Shown here in pieces: positions 1 to 10,545 of a stretch of 64,000 nucleotides of DNA. This DNA is from Scortum barcoo (lineage: Eukaryota > Chordata > Actinopteri > Centrarchiformes > Terapontidae), in the NCBI GenBank assembly GCA_023238725.1, contig CM041531.1, positions 1,437,102 to 1,501,101 of the forward strand, given 5' to 3'. Position 1 is the first letter of the stretch, and the number at the start of each line of letters is the position of its first letter. The notes beneath the pieces are model-generated. The model saw nothing but the letters and a program-made list of their open reading frames with translations, did no database searches and was not told where the DNA came from. The translations under genes were made by a program, and so were the position numbers.

Positions 1-3000
1 TGTAGCTCGGTTACATTATCTCCAAAATGAAAAAGTGAGTGTTATGTTTGCAGATGGTAGATAAATATGTGGTTTTAATAACTGCGACATGTTGGGAGCA
101 TTTGTTTCCTTTAACAGGAGGTTCACCAAACTTCTTGTTGGCAGATTTGTAAAGCAGCTGTGAGAAGCACCAGTGGGCAAAAACTCTCTGATAAACACTA
201 CTAAACAATTAATGCTGATATCCAGATTAATGTTAATAATCAGAGTCATCAGCAGGTTTCTGTCTGTGTTTTTTTTTAAATGTATTTTTGAGAAACATCG
301 CCCCTAAACTTTTCTAAAATGACTGTAAACTACGGCCCCTTTGGGGCTTATTGCTTAATTCTATTGATTATATTTAATTATAGAGCAGAAGTAATGAAGT
401 TCATCTTCTGTCATTACTGTTAAGGTTATTTGTTTATGTATTAAAAACACTTACTTTATATATACTTGTATTTTTATTTCAGGAATTGAAAGGACATGTA
501 ATTTCCTAAAAAACGTAAAAGAAAAGTCAGCAGCAATACAAATGATCTCTCTGTAAAAATCATGCAAAAGTCATGCATGTAAAGTACAGTAACTGTACTT
601 ATTTACTACAACAGGCGATTTTAAGTCTGAGTGCACCGAAAAGTTATTTTCCTCCACGACACCTGCCAGGTTCTGCACAAATTAACTGTGTCCTGTTTTC
701 ACGGCAAAATAAGCTCATTTTTCATGAATTAACATAAATAATGTGTTGTAGACGTGATGCTTCATTTGAGTTAACAGTGTTTTCTCCCTGCTGTTTTCGA
801 GTGAACACTAATTAGCCATCAGAGTGTGAAAAAATCAGATTGAAGGTTTATTCGTCTGCTGTCTGAGATCAACTGGTTTGAAGTCTGACGGTGTCCATGC
901 TAAAAATCTCTTTCAGCTCAACATTTCTCACCATAATCTGCTTTTTCCTTCCCTGAAAACTGTGATTTCTTCGATCATGTTCATTCAGCTGTCGCCTGCA
1001 GCTTTTCTCTATGGCTCATTCTGTGTTAGTGTATGTAATCTGTAAGAGCCTAAAATGATGATTTAATGGAGGTTCTCAAAGCAGCAGCACTGGAGAAGCC
1101 ATTAGCCTAATTTAATAGCAGATTCACAAAGAGACGTTAACAGCCAGTGTGTGATCAGCTGTAACTACTGAAAACTGAATGAACCTCCTCAGAACTGCAG
1201 CTCTGACTCAATTATATTTTTTTCTGTCTGATTTTGAGATCAAAACTGAGTGTTGAGATCAAATCATTTGTCCAAACTGTACAAACTGAAGGATATTCCT
1301 GTCGGCATCTGCATTTGTTTGTCAAGTTTAAAATCAGGGGAGAAGACTGACCAATCCTCTCGCTAAAAAATTACTTTCATTTGTTAATAATTTGCAACAG
1401 AAAATGTGTTTAGAAATAAACTTGGTGCCACCCAGATTATTTTTCATAACCTAAAGATGAAACATTAATGTGGGAAGTTGCAAAATGTTAATATGAAACA
1501 ACTGCCCATTAGTTGGAAACCACAATGTCCAAATTTATTTCTATGCTGATGATACCCTGCTCTACTTTAATGCGACAGTCCCACTATGTCAGCTCAAACC
1601 TTGTGGCTCTTGTATGAAATTGGAGCTGAGCACAGTAAAACTTATTCTCAAGGACTAAAGGAGTCAATGTAAATGTAAAAGCAATGTATTCAAGAACTTT
1701 TCAGGCCTTGTTCTTATAGTACTTGAATTTCAAGGTCTCTGCAGGTCTTGCAGCATTTATAGTAAAAATCACTATAGATGAACAGAAACTTGCTGTACTC
1801 ATATTATAACTTTCCCCACATGTGCTGCGACAGCTTGTACTTTAATCCAGTATAATTTTGTCTGGTTGTGTTTTGTATGCACACAGGTGGCTCCTGCAGC
1901 AGCGGTGGATGAGCTGAATACAGATATTTATTAATTAAGGGCTAATTTCCTGCTCCATTGATTCCACCTCCCACGTAGCTCCGCTCTGCTCCTCAGAGGA
2001 TCAATGAGAGACAAACCCTCAAAGTACTACATGCATGTGGATTTCTTTCTTCTCCCCTCGTGTGGATCTGCTGTACAATTTTCCAGCAGTATATTGATAT
2101 TTATACAGGTGTTATGAACATCGTATTCCTCTAACTGATTGCTAATTTTGGTCTTACGTATGATTACCTATACACCTTTTTAAATCAAGGAGACAAGATT
2201 GCTGAACTACTACAGCTTCAGAGTGACTAGAATCAAACTTTAATTCATCCTGAAGTATATTTACTCTCAGATTTTTAATAATAAATTAGATTTTTTGGTT
2301 GAATATCGATATCACCCTTTAGCACTCTACAAAAACAGTTTGAGGTTCAGTTGCCTCGCAGCTTCACCTTTCTGACAGTGAAGCATTGACTAAACAAGCC
2401 AAGACAAGGACTCATGATATGCATGTTAGCACAGGCAGGAATCTAATTATATACTCATTTTATTTAGATAGAAAATATCAGAGACTTTGAAAACCACTGA
2501 ACTGAATCAGGGTACATAAATCTCATGGTAGACTCTCTGATTTGTTCCTAACTAACCTCTCAGACAAACTATTTTAAAGATCTGACGGTCTGATTTTAAA
2601 ACAAACATCAGGTTTCTCTGCAGACAGAAACTCTGTCATATTTTAGAGAGTATTTTCCTCTGAGGACAGACAGCGAGTCAGACGGCGATGTGGGCAGCGT
2701 TGAGGAATCTGACTCACTTTTCTTTCATCTCTGCTATCTTCTATATTTCCTCCCTGATCACAGAGAAACAGTATTATGCTCAGAGAAACCCACCAAGCTT
2801 ATCAACACTTTTAGCATCTCCTAATGTGTTTATCTGACTTCCTGGAGTTTAAAGTAGCTTTGTGCTGCTCAGATTTATCTCACATAAAGGTTCTTATCTG
2901 ACTGCACACACAGCGCTGCTGAAATAATAAAAAAAATGTCAGATATTATAGCTGTCAAGGTTATCTGGCTGTAAAGCACTTTCTTGCAGCATGAATAAAG

Positions 3001-3430
3001 AATTTGAACACACACAGGCTTACACTGATGCGGTGAAGTATAAATTAAAAAAGGTATTTAGACTTAAATTCAAGTCACGCTAAAGAGGCAGGAGCGCTGA
3101 AAAACTTCTACCTGTACAGGTGGTGGGAAAATACAGTTAAAAGACCTTCAGCATCCTCATTCACCTTTAACAGGATCTTACATTTCTTTCCCTGTTTTTC
3201 TTCTTGTATTATCCTCCCTCATGTTACTTATCTGTCCGTGAGTCTGGAGCTGTGTTATCTACAGACCTGAACCACATCCTGCAATCAAGTCACCTTCACC
3301 CTCTGCAGTATTAAAGACCCCCTCCATCTTCCACTCATCATCAGCTTACTTATGTTGTTTTCCAAAATGGATTAAATACAGATCTCCACCTGGTTAATCC
3401 CCTCAGCCGAACTAAAGTCCAACTAAGAAA
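1..3430. other. Gene-free AT-rich DNA
   Basis: No ORF here is longer than chance would give, and no recognisable domain or transposon end was seen. Two higher-complexity patches, about 1070-1200 and 1870-2030, contain TAATTT/TTAATTAA-type motifs and could be regulatory. That is a guess from composition alone. Confidence 0.5.
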
Positions 3431-3519
3431 CTGTTTGTGCTCATTTCTGACAATAAATTCCACTGCCAGTCGTCCACACGTGCCAAAACTGACAATAACT
3501 GCACCATAAAGGACATCAA

Positions 3520-3740
3520 TGTGCAACATTTTTATTTATTCACAACAACTTCACTTAATGAGCAATACTTTTTATATTTCCCCATAGTGTTCCCATTTTT
3601 ATACTTTCTCTTGTTTAAATTGTACATTTTCTTATACCACTGTCCACTACTTTATTATTTATTGTGTTTTGTGTGTTTTGCTGCTGTAACACTGAATTTC
3701 CCCACCGTGGGACTAATGAAGGAAAATCTTCATTAGTTTT
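3520..3740 (+). repeat. 3' end of a LINE or SINE (fish retroposon tail)
   Basis: The stretch is T-rich and ends with 'gctgtaacactgaatttcc' followed by a 'gtgggactaatgaagga' block. This resembles the 3' untranslated ends of many fish non-LTR retroposons, where a CTGAATTTCCCC...GTGGGA...AATAAAG block precedes the insertion end. No coding part remains. The family is not certain; Rex1-type is my best guess. Confidence 0.4.
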
Positions 3741-3892
3741 GTGTTAAAACTACACTCCTGTCTCTGTTTTTGTGTCCAACACCTACAGTCTGAGTCTTAA
3801 TGACACTATCAGGGCTGAAGTGTAGCTCAAAACTCATTTCCAATTATAAGTCATTTTAACACACATAATGATTCTACTGTTTCAATACTTTA

Positions 3893-4110
3893 TACAATGC
3901 ATCAGGAAGGTATATTCACAATGCTTCACTTTTTCCACATTTTGTTATGTTACAGTCTTATTCCAAAATGGATTAAATTCATGTTTCTTCCTCAAAATTC
4001 TACACAGAACACCACATAATGAAAATGTGAAAAAAAGTTTGAGATTTTTGCAAATTTATTAAAAATAAAAAACTAAGAAATCACATGTACATAAGTATTC
4101 ACAGCCTTTG
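3893..4110 (+). repeat. Left terminal inverted repeat of Tc1 element
   Basis: This arm pairs with the reverse complement of 5291-5510. It begins TACAATGCATC, against TACAGTGCATC read inward from the right end. Small substitutions and indels are scattered along it. Confidence 0.9.
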
Positions 4111-5101
4111 CTCAATACTTTGTTGATGCACCTTCTTTTTGAATATGATGCCACAAGCTTGGCACACCTATCTTTGGGCAGTTTCGCCCATTCCTCTTTG
4201 CAGCACCTCTCAAGCTCCATCAGGTTGGATGGGAAGCATCGGTGCACAGCCATTTTCACATCTCTCCAGAGATGTTCAATCGGATTCAAGTCTGGGCTCT
4301 GGCTGGGCCACTCAAGGACATTCACAGAGTTGTCCTGAAGCCACTCCTTTGTTATCTTGGCTGTGTGCTTAGGGTCGTTGTCCTGCTGAAAGATGAACCG
4401 TCGCCCCAGTCTGAGGTCAAGAGCGCTCTGGAGCAGGTTTTCATCCAGGATGTCTCTGTACATTGCTGCATTCATCTTTCCCTCTATCCTGACTAGTCTC
4501 CCAGTTCCTGCTGCTGAAAAACATCCCCACAGCATGATGCTGCCACCACCATGCTTCACTGTAGGGATGTATTGGCTTCCTCCAAACATGACGCCTGGCA
4601 TTAACGCTAAACAAAGAGTTCAATCTTTGTCTCATCAGACCAGAGAATTTAGTTTCTCATGGTCTGAGAGTCCTTCAGGTGCATTTTGGCAAACTCCAGG
4701 CGGGCTGCCATGTGCCTTTGACTCAGGAGTGGCTTCCGGTCTGGCCTCTCTACCATACACATACAGGCCTGATTGGTGGATTGCTGCAGAGATGGATGTC
4801 CTTCTGGAAGGTTCTCCTCTCTCTACAGAGGTACGCTGGAGCTCTGACAGAGTGACCATCGGGTTCTTGGTCACCTCCCTGACTAAGGCCCTTTTCCCCC
4901 GATCGCTCAGTTTAGACGGCCGGCCAGGCTCTAGGAAGAGTCCTGGTGGTTCTGAACTTCTTCCATTTATGGATGATGGAGGCCACTGTGCTCATTGGGA
5001 CCTTCAAAGCAGCAGAAATTTTTCTGTACCCTTCCCCAGATTTGTGCCTCGAGACAATCCTGTCTCTGAGGTCTACCCACAGACAATTCCTTTGACTTCA
5101 T
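4110..5101 (-). pseudogene. Tc1 transposase pseudogene (DDE family)
   Basis: Minus-strand remains of a Tc1 transposase, which would bind the terminal repeats and cut and paste the element. The likely original start is the ATG complementary to 5099-5101. Several frames carry the pieces in order: a helix-turn-helix part with SELQRTSVERGEPSRR (about 4780-4860), then WSDETKIELF with the first catalytic Asp (about 4610-4640) followed directly by a stop, then a long open block with KHGGGSIMLWGCFSAAG and QQDNDPKHTA with the second Asp (about 4360-4390). SPDLNPIEHLWRD, with the catalytic Glu, follows at about 4280-4310. Frame changes occur near 4560-4640 and repeatedly upstream. The normal C-terminus is replaced by out-of-frame residues that read into the inverted repeat, which fits a short deletion near 4130. 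It is non-functional. Confidence 0.9.
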
Positions 5102-5290
5102 GCTTGGTTTGTGCTCTGACATGCACTGTCAGCTGTGGGACCTTATATAGAGACAGGTGTGTGCCTTTCCAAATCAAGTCCAATCAACTGAATTTACGAC
5201 ACAGGTGGAACTCCAATTAAGCTGTAGAAACATCTCAAGGATGATCAGTGGAAACAGGATGCACCTGAGCTCAATTTTGAGCTTCATGGC

Positions 5291-5510
5291 AAAGGCTGTG
5301 AATACTTATGTACATGTGATTTCTTAGTTTTTTATTTTTAATAAATTTGCAAAAATCTCAAAAAAAAAAATTTACATTGTCATTATGTGGTGTTGTGTGT
5401 GTAGAATTTTGAGGAAGAAAATGAATTTAATCCATTTTGGAATAAAGGCTGTAACATAACAAAATGTGGAAAAAGTGAAGCATTTGTGAATACTTTCCAG
5501 ATGCACTGTA
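5291..5510 (-). repeat. Right terminal inverted repeat of Tc1 element
   Basis: This is the mirror of 3893-4110 and runs from 'caaaggctgtgaatactta' out to 'ccagatgcactgta'. A run of nine A's at about 5361-5370 is an arm-specific difference. Confidence 0.9.
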
Positions 5511-5519
5511 CCTCATTAA

Positions 5520-5775
5520 ATCCAACAGTATTTTCCATATTCTATTGCACATTATCTTTATTTATACATTTTATTTAGTTGTATAATTTAAATGTCAGGT
5601 CTATATTTTATTTTATTACTTAAGTTTATTGCATATTTTTACTTCTATATGTATTTCTAGGTTAGGGTAATCTAGTAACCCCTTTTGCAAGTGTGGTCTT
5701 TTTTCTAAATATTTTTGAGCATTGTTAAAGGGAGCCAAAGAATTTCATTGCCAGTGATGCACATGTGCTGTTTAC
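5520..5775 (+). repeat. Interspersed repeat, copy 1 of 2
   Basis: Shares an ordered set of blocks with 32060-32390: '(g)tc(a)ggtctatattttatttt', 'ttctaaatatttttg', and 'aaagggagc...atttca'. It looks like a LINE 3' untranslated region. It starts immediately after the Tc1 right end, so the Tc1 element may have inserted into or beside it. Confidence 0.45.
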
Positions 5776-5779
5776 ACAT

Positions 5780-6880
5780 CTGCAAATAGGGAGCATAGAA
5801 AAAAAAAAGTAAAAGTAAGACTTTAGTCTATTTATTAGAACAAGACTTGTTATGAAAGATTGGAGGAACTTGAAAAGATCCATAAAAAGTGAGGAGCAAT
5901 AATTAAAAATCCATCCGGCAGAAGAAAAAGAAGTCAGGAGTTTGTCTGTTCCTGCAGATGTATGTTTGTACAGCAGACTGACAGTGTGTTTAAATCCTCA
6001 GGGACAGAAACCAGAGGTGGTGATGGTCTGAAGCTGACAGCGGCGGTGTGATATATATCAGTGTGTGTGCTGCTCTGTTGGTTTGGGTGAAGATCCTCCC
6101 CACAGGGCAGAGCGATGCAGCACTAACAGCCTGCATCCTTCCTTCCTCCTGAGGTGGTGGAAAGTGGAAAGTTGAGAGTTTAAATTAGATCTCTCCTCTC
6201 TTGATAAGAGCACCGTGCTGCTGGGCGCCATCGACCGAAGCCTCCTGAGTTCCTCTGCTCTGCCCAAAGCCCCGCCGACGCTAAAACAGCCGGTAATTAC
6301 ATCCAGCGCACTGGAACACAAGAGCCACACTGGCTAAACAAAGAGTCGATAAAGTGCTGCAGCTTTTAAACAACAATAAAGACCAACGGTAGAGCTGAGC
6401 ATCCGAATATTACCGAGACTTAGAGAGGAAGAGCATTTGGTTTTTATTTAGCCGTTAATGGCTGAGGTGAGCGTTCGATGGAGCGGAATAATGAGGCGGA
6501 TCAATGTCCATCGACCTGCTGCCCGGCCCGCCACACTTCCCCTTACAGCGAGGCCTCAGGGTAGCCTAATCCGCTCCCTAAGTAAGAGGGTAACTGGAAA
6601 AAACATTCAAGAAGGGAGGAGCTGCAGAGTTGGGAAGGACTATTGATTCATGCCAGAAATGATACAGCTATTGATCGGTTTAAGGGTCAGACAGTAGTTT
6701 AGAGGCTGCTCTGTGCCGCTGGGTTGTTTTAGTTTTGGTGTGCAGAGGCCTTTTGGTGACATATTGTCACTGCAGAACTCCACTGGAGAATTTGCTATTT
6801 AAAACATTTGATTTTTAATGCAGTTTGAGCTACTTTCTGGTGAAACACTAGACGGCATGTAGACAAAGCTGATTTTGTTT
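5780..6880. other. Non-coding DNA with a high-complexity island
   Basis: No gene recognised. From about 6180 to 6640 the sequence is more GC-rich and of high complexity (for example 'cggtaattacatccagcgc' near 6290 and 'agccgttaatggctgagg' near 6450). It could be a conserved non-coding element; only an alignment with other fish would tell. Confidence 0.4.
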
Positions 6881-6884
6881 ACTG

Positions 6885-7135
6885 GGAGTTTACAGGCAGG
6901 TAAACAGGAAACACATGGCTGAACTCAAAAGTCAGAGACAAAACACACAAACTGACCAAGAAAAAGGAAAAAGGGCTGATATATGCAGTGTGGCTGATGG
7001 GGAGGCAGGTGAGGAGACTAATGAGGGAACAGGTGAAAATAATCAGGGTGGAGCAGGAAATCAAACTGGCCTGAAACACACAAGGACAGGAAGTAAAGTG
7101 TCAGACACAAGTGTGCAAAACTAAACAAAAACATG
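6885..7135 (-). repeat. Interspersed repeat family, copy 1 of 3
   Basis: Read on the minus strand, this matches the copies at 31640-31860 and 48890-49215. Shared blocks, in order, are 'tttagttttgcacactt', 'gtcagacac', 'cacttcctg', 'cctgattagtttcacctgtt' (with small changes here) and 'ctcctcacctg(t/c)ctcccca'. No coding capacity. The family was not identified. Confidence 0.7.
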
Positions 7136-7682
7136 GAAGGAGATATAACAAGAGAGACAAACAAGAGAAAGAACACAAAGAAAAGAAACACTAAGAAACA
7201 TGACTATATATAATTATAATATATTTTAAAGACTGACAGTCTTTAAAACATCTTTTTAATCTCTTCTGTTAATCTCTTAATAGCTTTCTCCTGCTTCTGT
7301 AGCAGCAGCAAACTTTACCTCTGAACTACAGAAGGAAAACAGAGAGTATGAAAACAGACAGAAGAGATGGTTAAAGAGTAAGAGTGCACACCTGCACCTA
7401 CAATTCATGCACCTGAGGGATCAAAGTTATTAACACACATCAGCTGAAAGCAAGAAAATCTACAAAATGTTGTGCCAATCTGACTAGGAGCAAAACTTTG
7501 ACCAGCAGGTGGCGCTAGAGGTGAAGTTGGAGTTTAAATTGTAGAAATCTCATAGTGGTGGACCGACTGACAGCCTGACAGTTGATGATGATTGATGATT
7601 GGTGATCAACCGTTAGCTGCTATACCAGCAATTATATGTGGTGTGAATTCATGAGGATCAGACATCTTGTAATCTTACAATA

Positions 7683-7705
7683 ACACACACACACACACAC
7701 ACACA
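7683..7705. repeat. (CA)n microsatellite
   Basis: About 11.5 uninterrupted AC units. Confidence 0.95.
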
Positions 7706-8501
7706 TGTTAACATCAGTCTCTCACACACACACTCAAAATGATCAAACTGTCCTGCAGAATATAAAAAGATCTGATCCTCGGTATTATGGGTACTTTATC
7801 TGCTGTTGAGCATGTTCACACCACTTTCCTGTTACTCTCTTGACTTCTGAAGTGTAATTAACGCTCTCTCTCTCTCCTGTGTGTAGAAATACATCCCCGC
7901 TGTCTCACTCGGAGCTTCGCTGAGATACATGAAAACGTGTTTGGTGGTAACAAATGCAAATTCAGTGAGATATTCATTGGAGGTACATTGTCAGGGTAGT
8001 TGTTGCTCATTTGCTGCTTAATTCTTTTTCTAATTAGGCGATGAGGAATCTTGAGTTTGTGGCTCAGGAGGACGAGTGCAGAGCAAGTCTGATTTCAGCA
8101 CAAACACAAAGACAGGCCGTCAGTTTAATAATCAGACTGCTGAACAGGAAATAATTTCATTTCACATTCACATTTTTAATGTGTTTTAGGAGGAAACATC
8201 ATTCATTCACCGCTTTAAAATCTACATTTAGACATTTACAGACCTTTTATTATGTCTCATATATTATAAATTGTAGAGAGCTTGTTTTTAGTGTTACTCG
8301 TTTTTAGGTACTCAGCTGTTTTTTGTTGTATTATTACAGATGTTACAGGCAATATTTAACTGTTTTGCTCACTTTACTCACTTTTATTCACATGATATTA
8401 TCTGACTTTGATACCCAAAAGAAGGGTATTAAAATTTCAAATGCCACTGGTACATTGAAACCTATGTACTCAACACACGTTAAATTAAATATTAATAACA
8501 G

Positions 8502-8525
8502 GCTAATAATAATAATAATAATAAT
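8502..8525. repeat. (TAA)n microsatellite
   Basis: About eight TAA/AAT units. Confidence 0.9.
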
Positions 8526-8737
8526 GACAAAAAGCCAGACACACACTCTTCATGAAGGGACATCTCTGTTGTGACATCTTTGAAGTAAACATTTACTTTT
8601 AATTATAAACGTAATAATGAGAATTAAATTAAAACATGAAAACTTGTTTCCTTCAAAATGTGGTTTTATCCAAACTTTTCTACTTAGTGGCCTCAATAAA
8701 CCAGAGCTGATGGTGTCATGATGGATGATTTAATTAA

Positions 8738-9620
8738 CCCTCTCATGCATAGAGGTCACTACAGTGGACAGCTACTCAAAAGCCATTTTCTTGCATATGC
8801 ATGGATTTCGATAGCATAGATGGACATTAGCCACTACAGTAGACAGTATTGCATCATCTTATACACTGATACCTAGTGGTAAGCCATTGTATATGCTATT
8901 TTCTTCCCTCCAAAAACAATATGGCCGACGGTCAGCCTGCTCTGGAATATCCATCCAGTCTTTCTATTCTAGGAGAACTTTGCTGGTAAAAAATGTTGTA
9001 ACATCAAGTAACATCTAAGGAGTCATTTCACTGATTTTAGACTGTGAGAAAATTGCTAATTGTTAATTGCTATTGTTAATTTGATAGCAAATGCCATGCC
9101 AGTGAACAGATTTGAGGAGATTCTGAGGTTCATTCATTTTGTTAATAATTATTCACAGGAGGCCAGAAATGCTGTTAAGCTCTTCAAAATCAGACCAGTG
9201 TTGGATGCACTCGAGAAAACCTTCGATTCAGCAGTCAATCCTGAAGAATTCCAATGGATAGATGAGCAAGTCATTCCCTTCAAGGGCCGCCTGTCTCTCA
9301 AGCAGTACATCCCCAAGAAACCCAATGCAGGATCCACCAAGATCTGTGCCAGAGGAGGACCCAGTGCCACCCCACCACTGGTGAAGCACAGAGCAGTGTC
9401 CAAGGCACCCCCAGAGATCTGGTTTGGCCCCAACTCATCGAAGCCAAGAATGCAAACAGGTGCCATGATGCTGCATGCACCCAAAAAACAAAGTGCATCT
9501 GCATGCAGTGTCTTGTGGCTTTGTGCCCTGGGTGCTTCTCCAGTTTTCATACAAGATAGTTTTCTCTTTTCAAGTCTCTCTGCAGAGAGAAACGATGAGA
9601 CAAACATGCCGTGACAATCA
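8738..9620 (+). mobile_element. piggyBac-like transposon relic
   Basis: TTAA at 8734-8737, the piggyBac target site, is followed at once by CCCTCTCATGC, a plausible piggyBac terminus. Two 15-bp subterminal copies of 'cactacagt(g/a)gacag' lie at 8757-8771 and 8832-8846, a common arrangement near piggyBac ends. The transposase relic starts 3' of these. No matching right terminus with a second TTAA was found, so the right limit is only the end of recognisable sequence. Confidence 0.7.
9060..9559 (+). pseudogene. piggyBac transposase pseudogene, internally deleted
   Basis: The first open block gives MPVNRFEEILRFIHFVNN, then FKIRPVLDALEKTF, then EEFQWIDEQVIPFKGRLSLK with YIPKKPN. This matches the piggyBac/PGBD transposase region around the first catalytic Asp (the D of DEQ, about 9260). 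A short stretch later, in another frame (9485-9559), the sequence reads KTKCICMQCLVALCPGCFSS followed by FHTR and a stop. That is the Cys/His-rich C-terminal domain of these transposases (CxCx2C, LCx2CF, FH). The domains are far too close together: most of the catalytic core, with the second and third Asp, is missing, and the two parts are in different frames. It is a relic that cannot catalyse transposition. Confidence 0.85.
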
Positions 9621-10545
9621 ACAGGCTTGCCAGGGTTTCATCACACAGCTATTCCATAAATCTAGTTGAAATGAAGAAGTTTATACACTGATAGGTGCAA
9701 ACACACTGAGGCACAGTAAATGTTTCCCTCATGTTGCACACCACTAAACCTCAAGTCTGGACATGATAGGCTCTTGTGATAGTGTTACTCTACCCTCAGT
9801 TCAGAGGCTCTAAGGAACAGACAACAGTGTGTGTGTAGTTTTTCCATATATTGATATTATAGCAAGGTTTATTTATAGCAAAGCTAACTGCAAAAGTATT
9901 AAATGTGGGATTTGAATGTATGCAGAACAATGAAAGAGTATTCCTCAAATGCAGTTGCAATAATGAAGCTCTTCTATTATTTGTATGTATTTTATTGTTT
10001 TCAGTTAATTTTATATTATTGTATTTATTGGTTTGTCAAATACACACAGTATTACTGTGTTATTACTGTATTATTATTAATAAAGTTTCAGTTGAATACA
10101 AAAATGCATGTTGTTCACCCAAGTGGACATGTGAAAATCTCTTTAAAAAATCTGGATTAAAAAAGATTCAAGTTCAAATCTTGTTTTTTCATGCTCTAAG
10201 AGTAAGAAAAACACAAAACAAAAAATCCTGACTGAGGTTGTCATAATTCAACTTTGATGGGTCAACATGTCGGCAAATAACATGTTTAAATACACTAATT
10301 AATAACATTTGGACATTTAGGTCACATCTTGCTAATGTGCAAGGACCATAACAGTGTTTTCTGCAGGTTGCATTGACCCACTTTATGCTTTTCTCACGAT
10401 CCTGTGGAAGTGAAAACTTTTCATTGGTGCAAAACAAAACTGCATTTTGTTTTTATTCATTTTGATGTCGTGAGGTCTGATTTTGAATTTAAACGGAATT
10501 TAGAATCGTGCAAAGCATCAAAGCATCAAAGACATTCTAGAACTG
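9620..10545. other. Non-coding DNA upstream of the kinase gene
   Basis: No gene recognised. The ORFs around 9903-10440 are AT-rich with no domain. A block at about 10115-10137 ('ttcacccaagtggac') weakly resembles the piggyBac subterminal repeat. The promoter and 5' UTR of the kinase gene should lie in the 3' part, but no clear TATA box was identified. Confidence 0.4.

Larger units (their letters stand above)
3893..5510 (-). mobile_element. Tc1-like DNA transposon (Tc1/mariner), decayed
   Basis: The ends are inverted repeats of roughly 215 bp (about 3893-4110 and 5291-5510). The left arm contains 'cacatgtacataagtattc' and the right arm carries its reverse complement. Each end abuts a TA dinucleotide (3893-3894 and 5509-5510), the target duplication of Tc1/mariner elements. 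The length of about 1.6 kb is normal for fish Tc1 elements. A transposase relic lies between the arms on the minus strand. Arm mismatches and frameshifts in the gene indicate an old copy that can no longer encode its own transposase. Confidence 0.95.
7140..8733. other. Gene-free DNA
   Basis: No gene found. It contains a (CA)n and a (TAA)n microsatellite. A patch at about 7880-8060 of ordinary complexity includes 'aacaaatgcaaattcagtg', which holds an octamer-like ATGCAAAT. No further structure recognised. Confidence 0.45.

Noticed and set aside
4393..5220. 275-codon plus-strand ORF
   Set aside because: It lies antisense to the Tc1 transposase relic on the opposite strand and has no domain of its own.
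6058..6330. 90-codon minus-strand ORF as a gene
   Set aside because: No domain. The region looks like non-coding sequence of high complexity.
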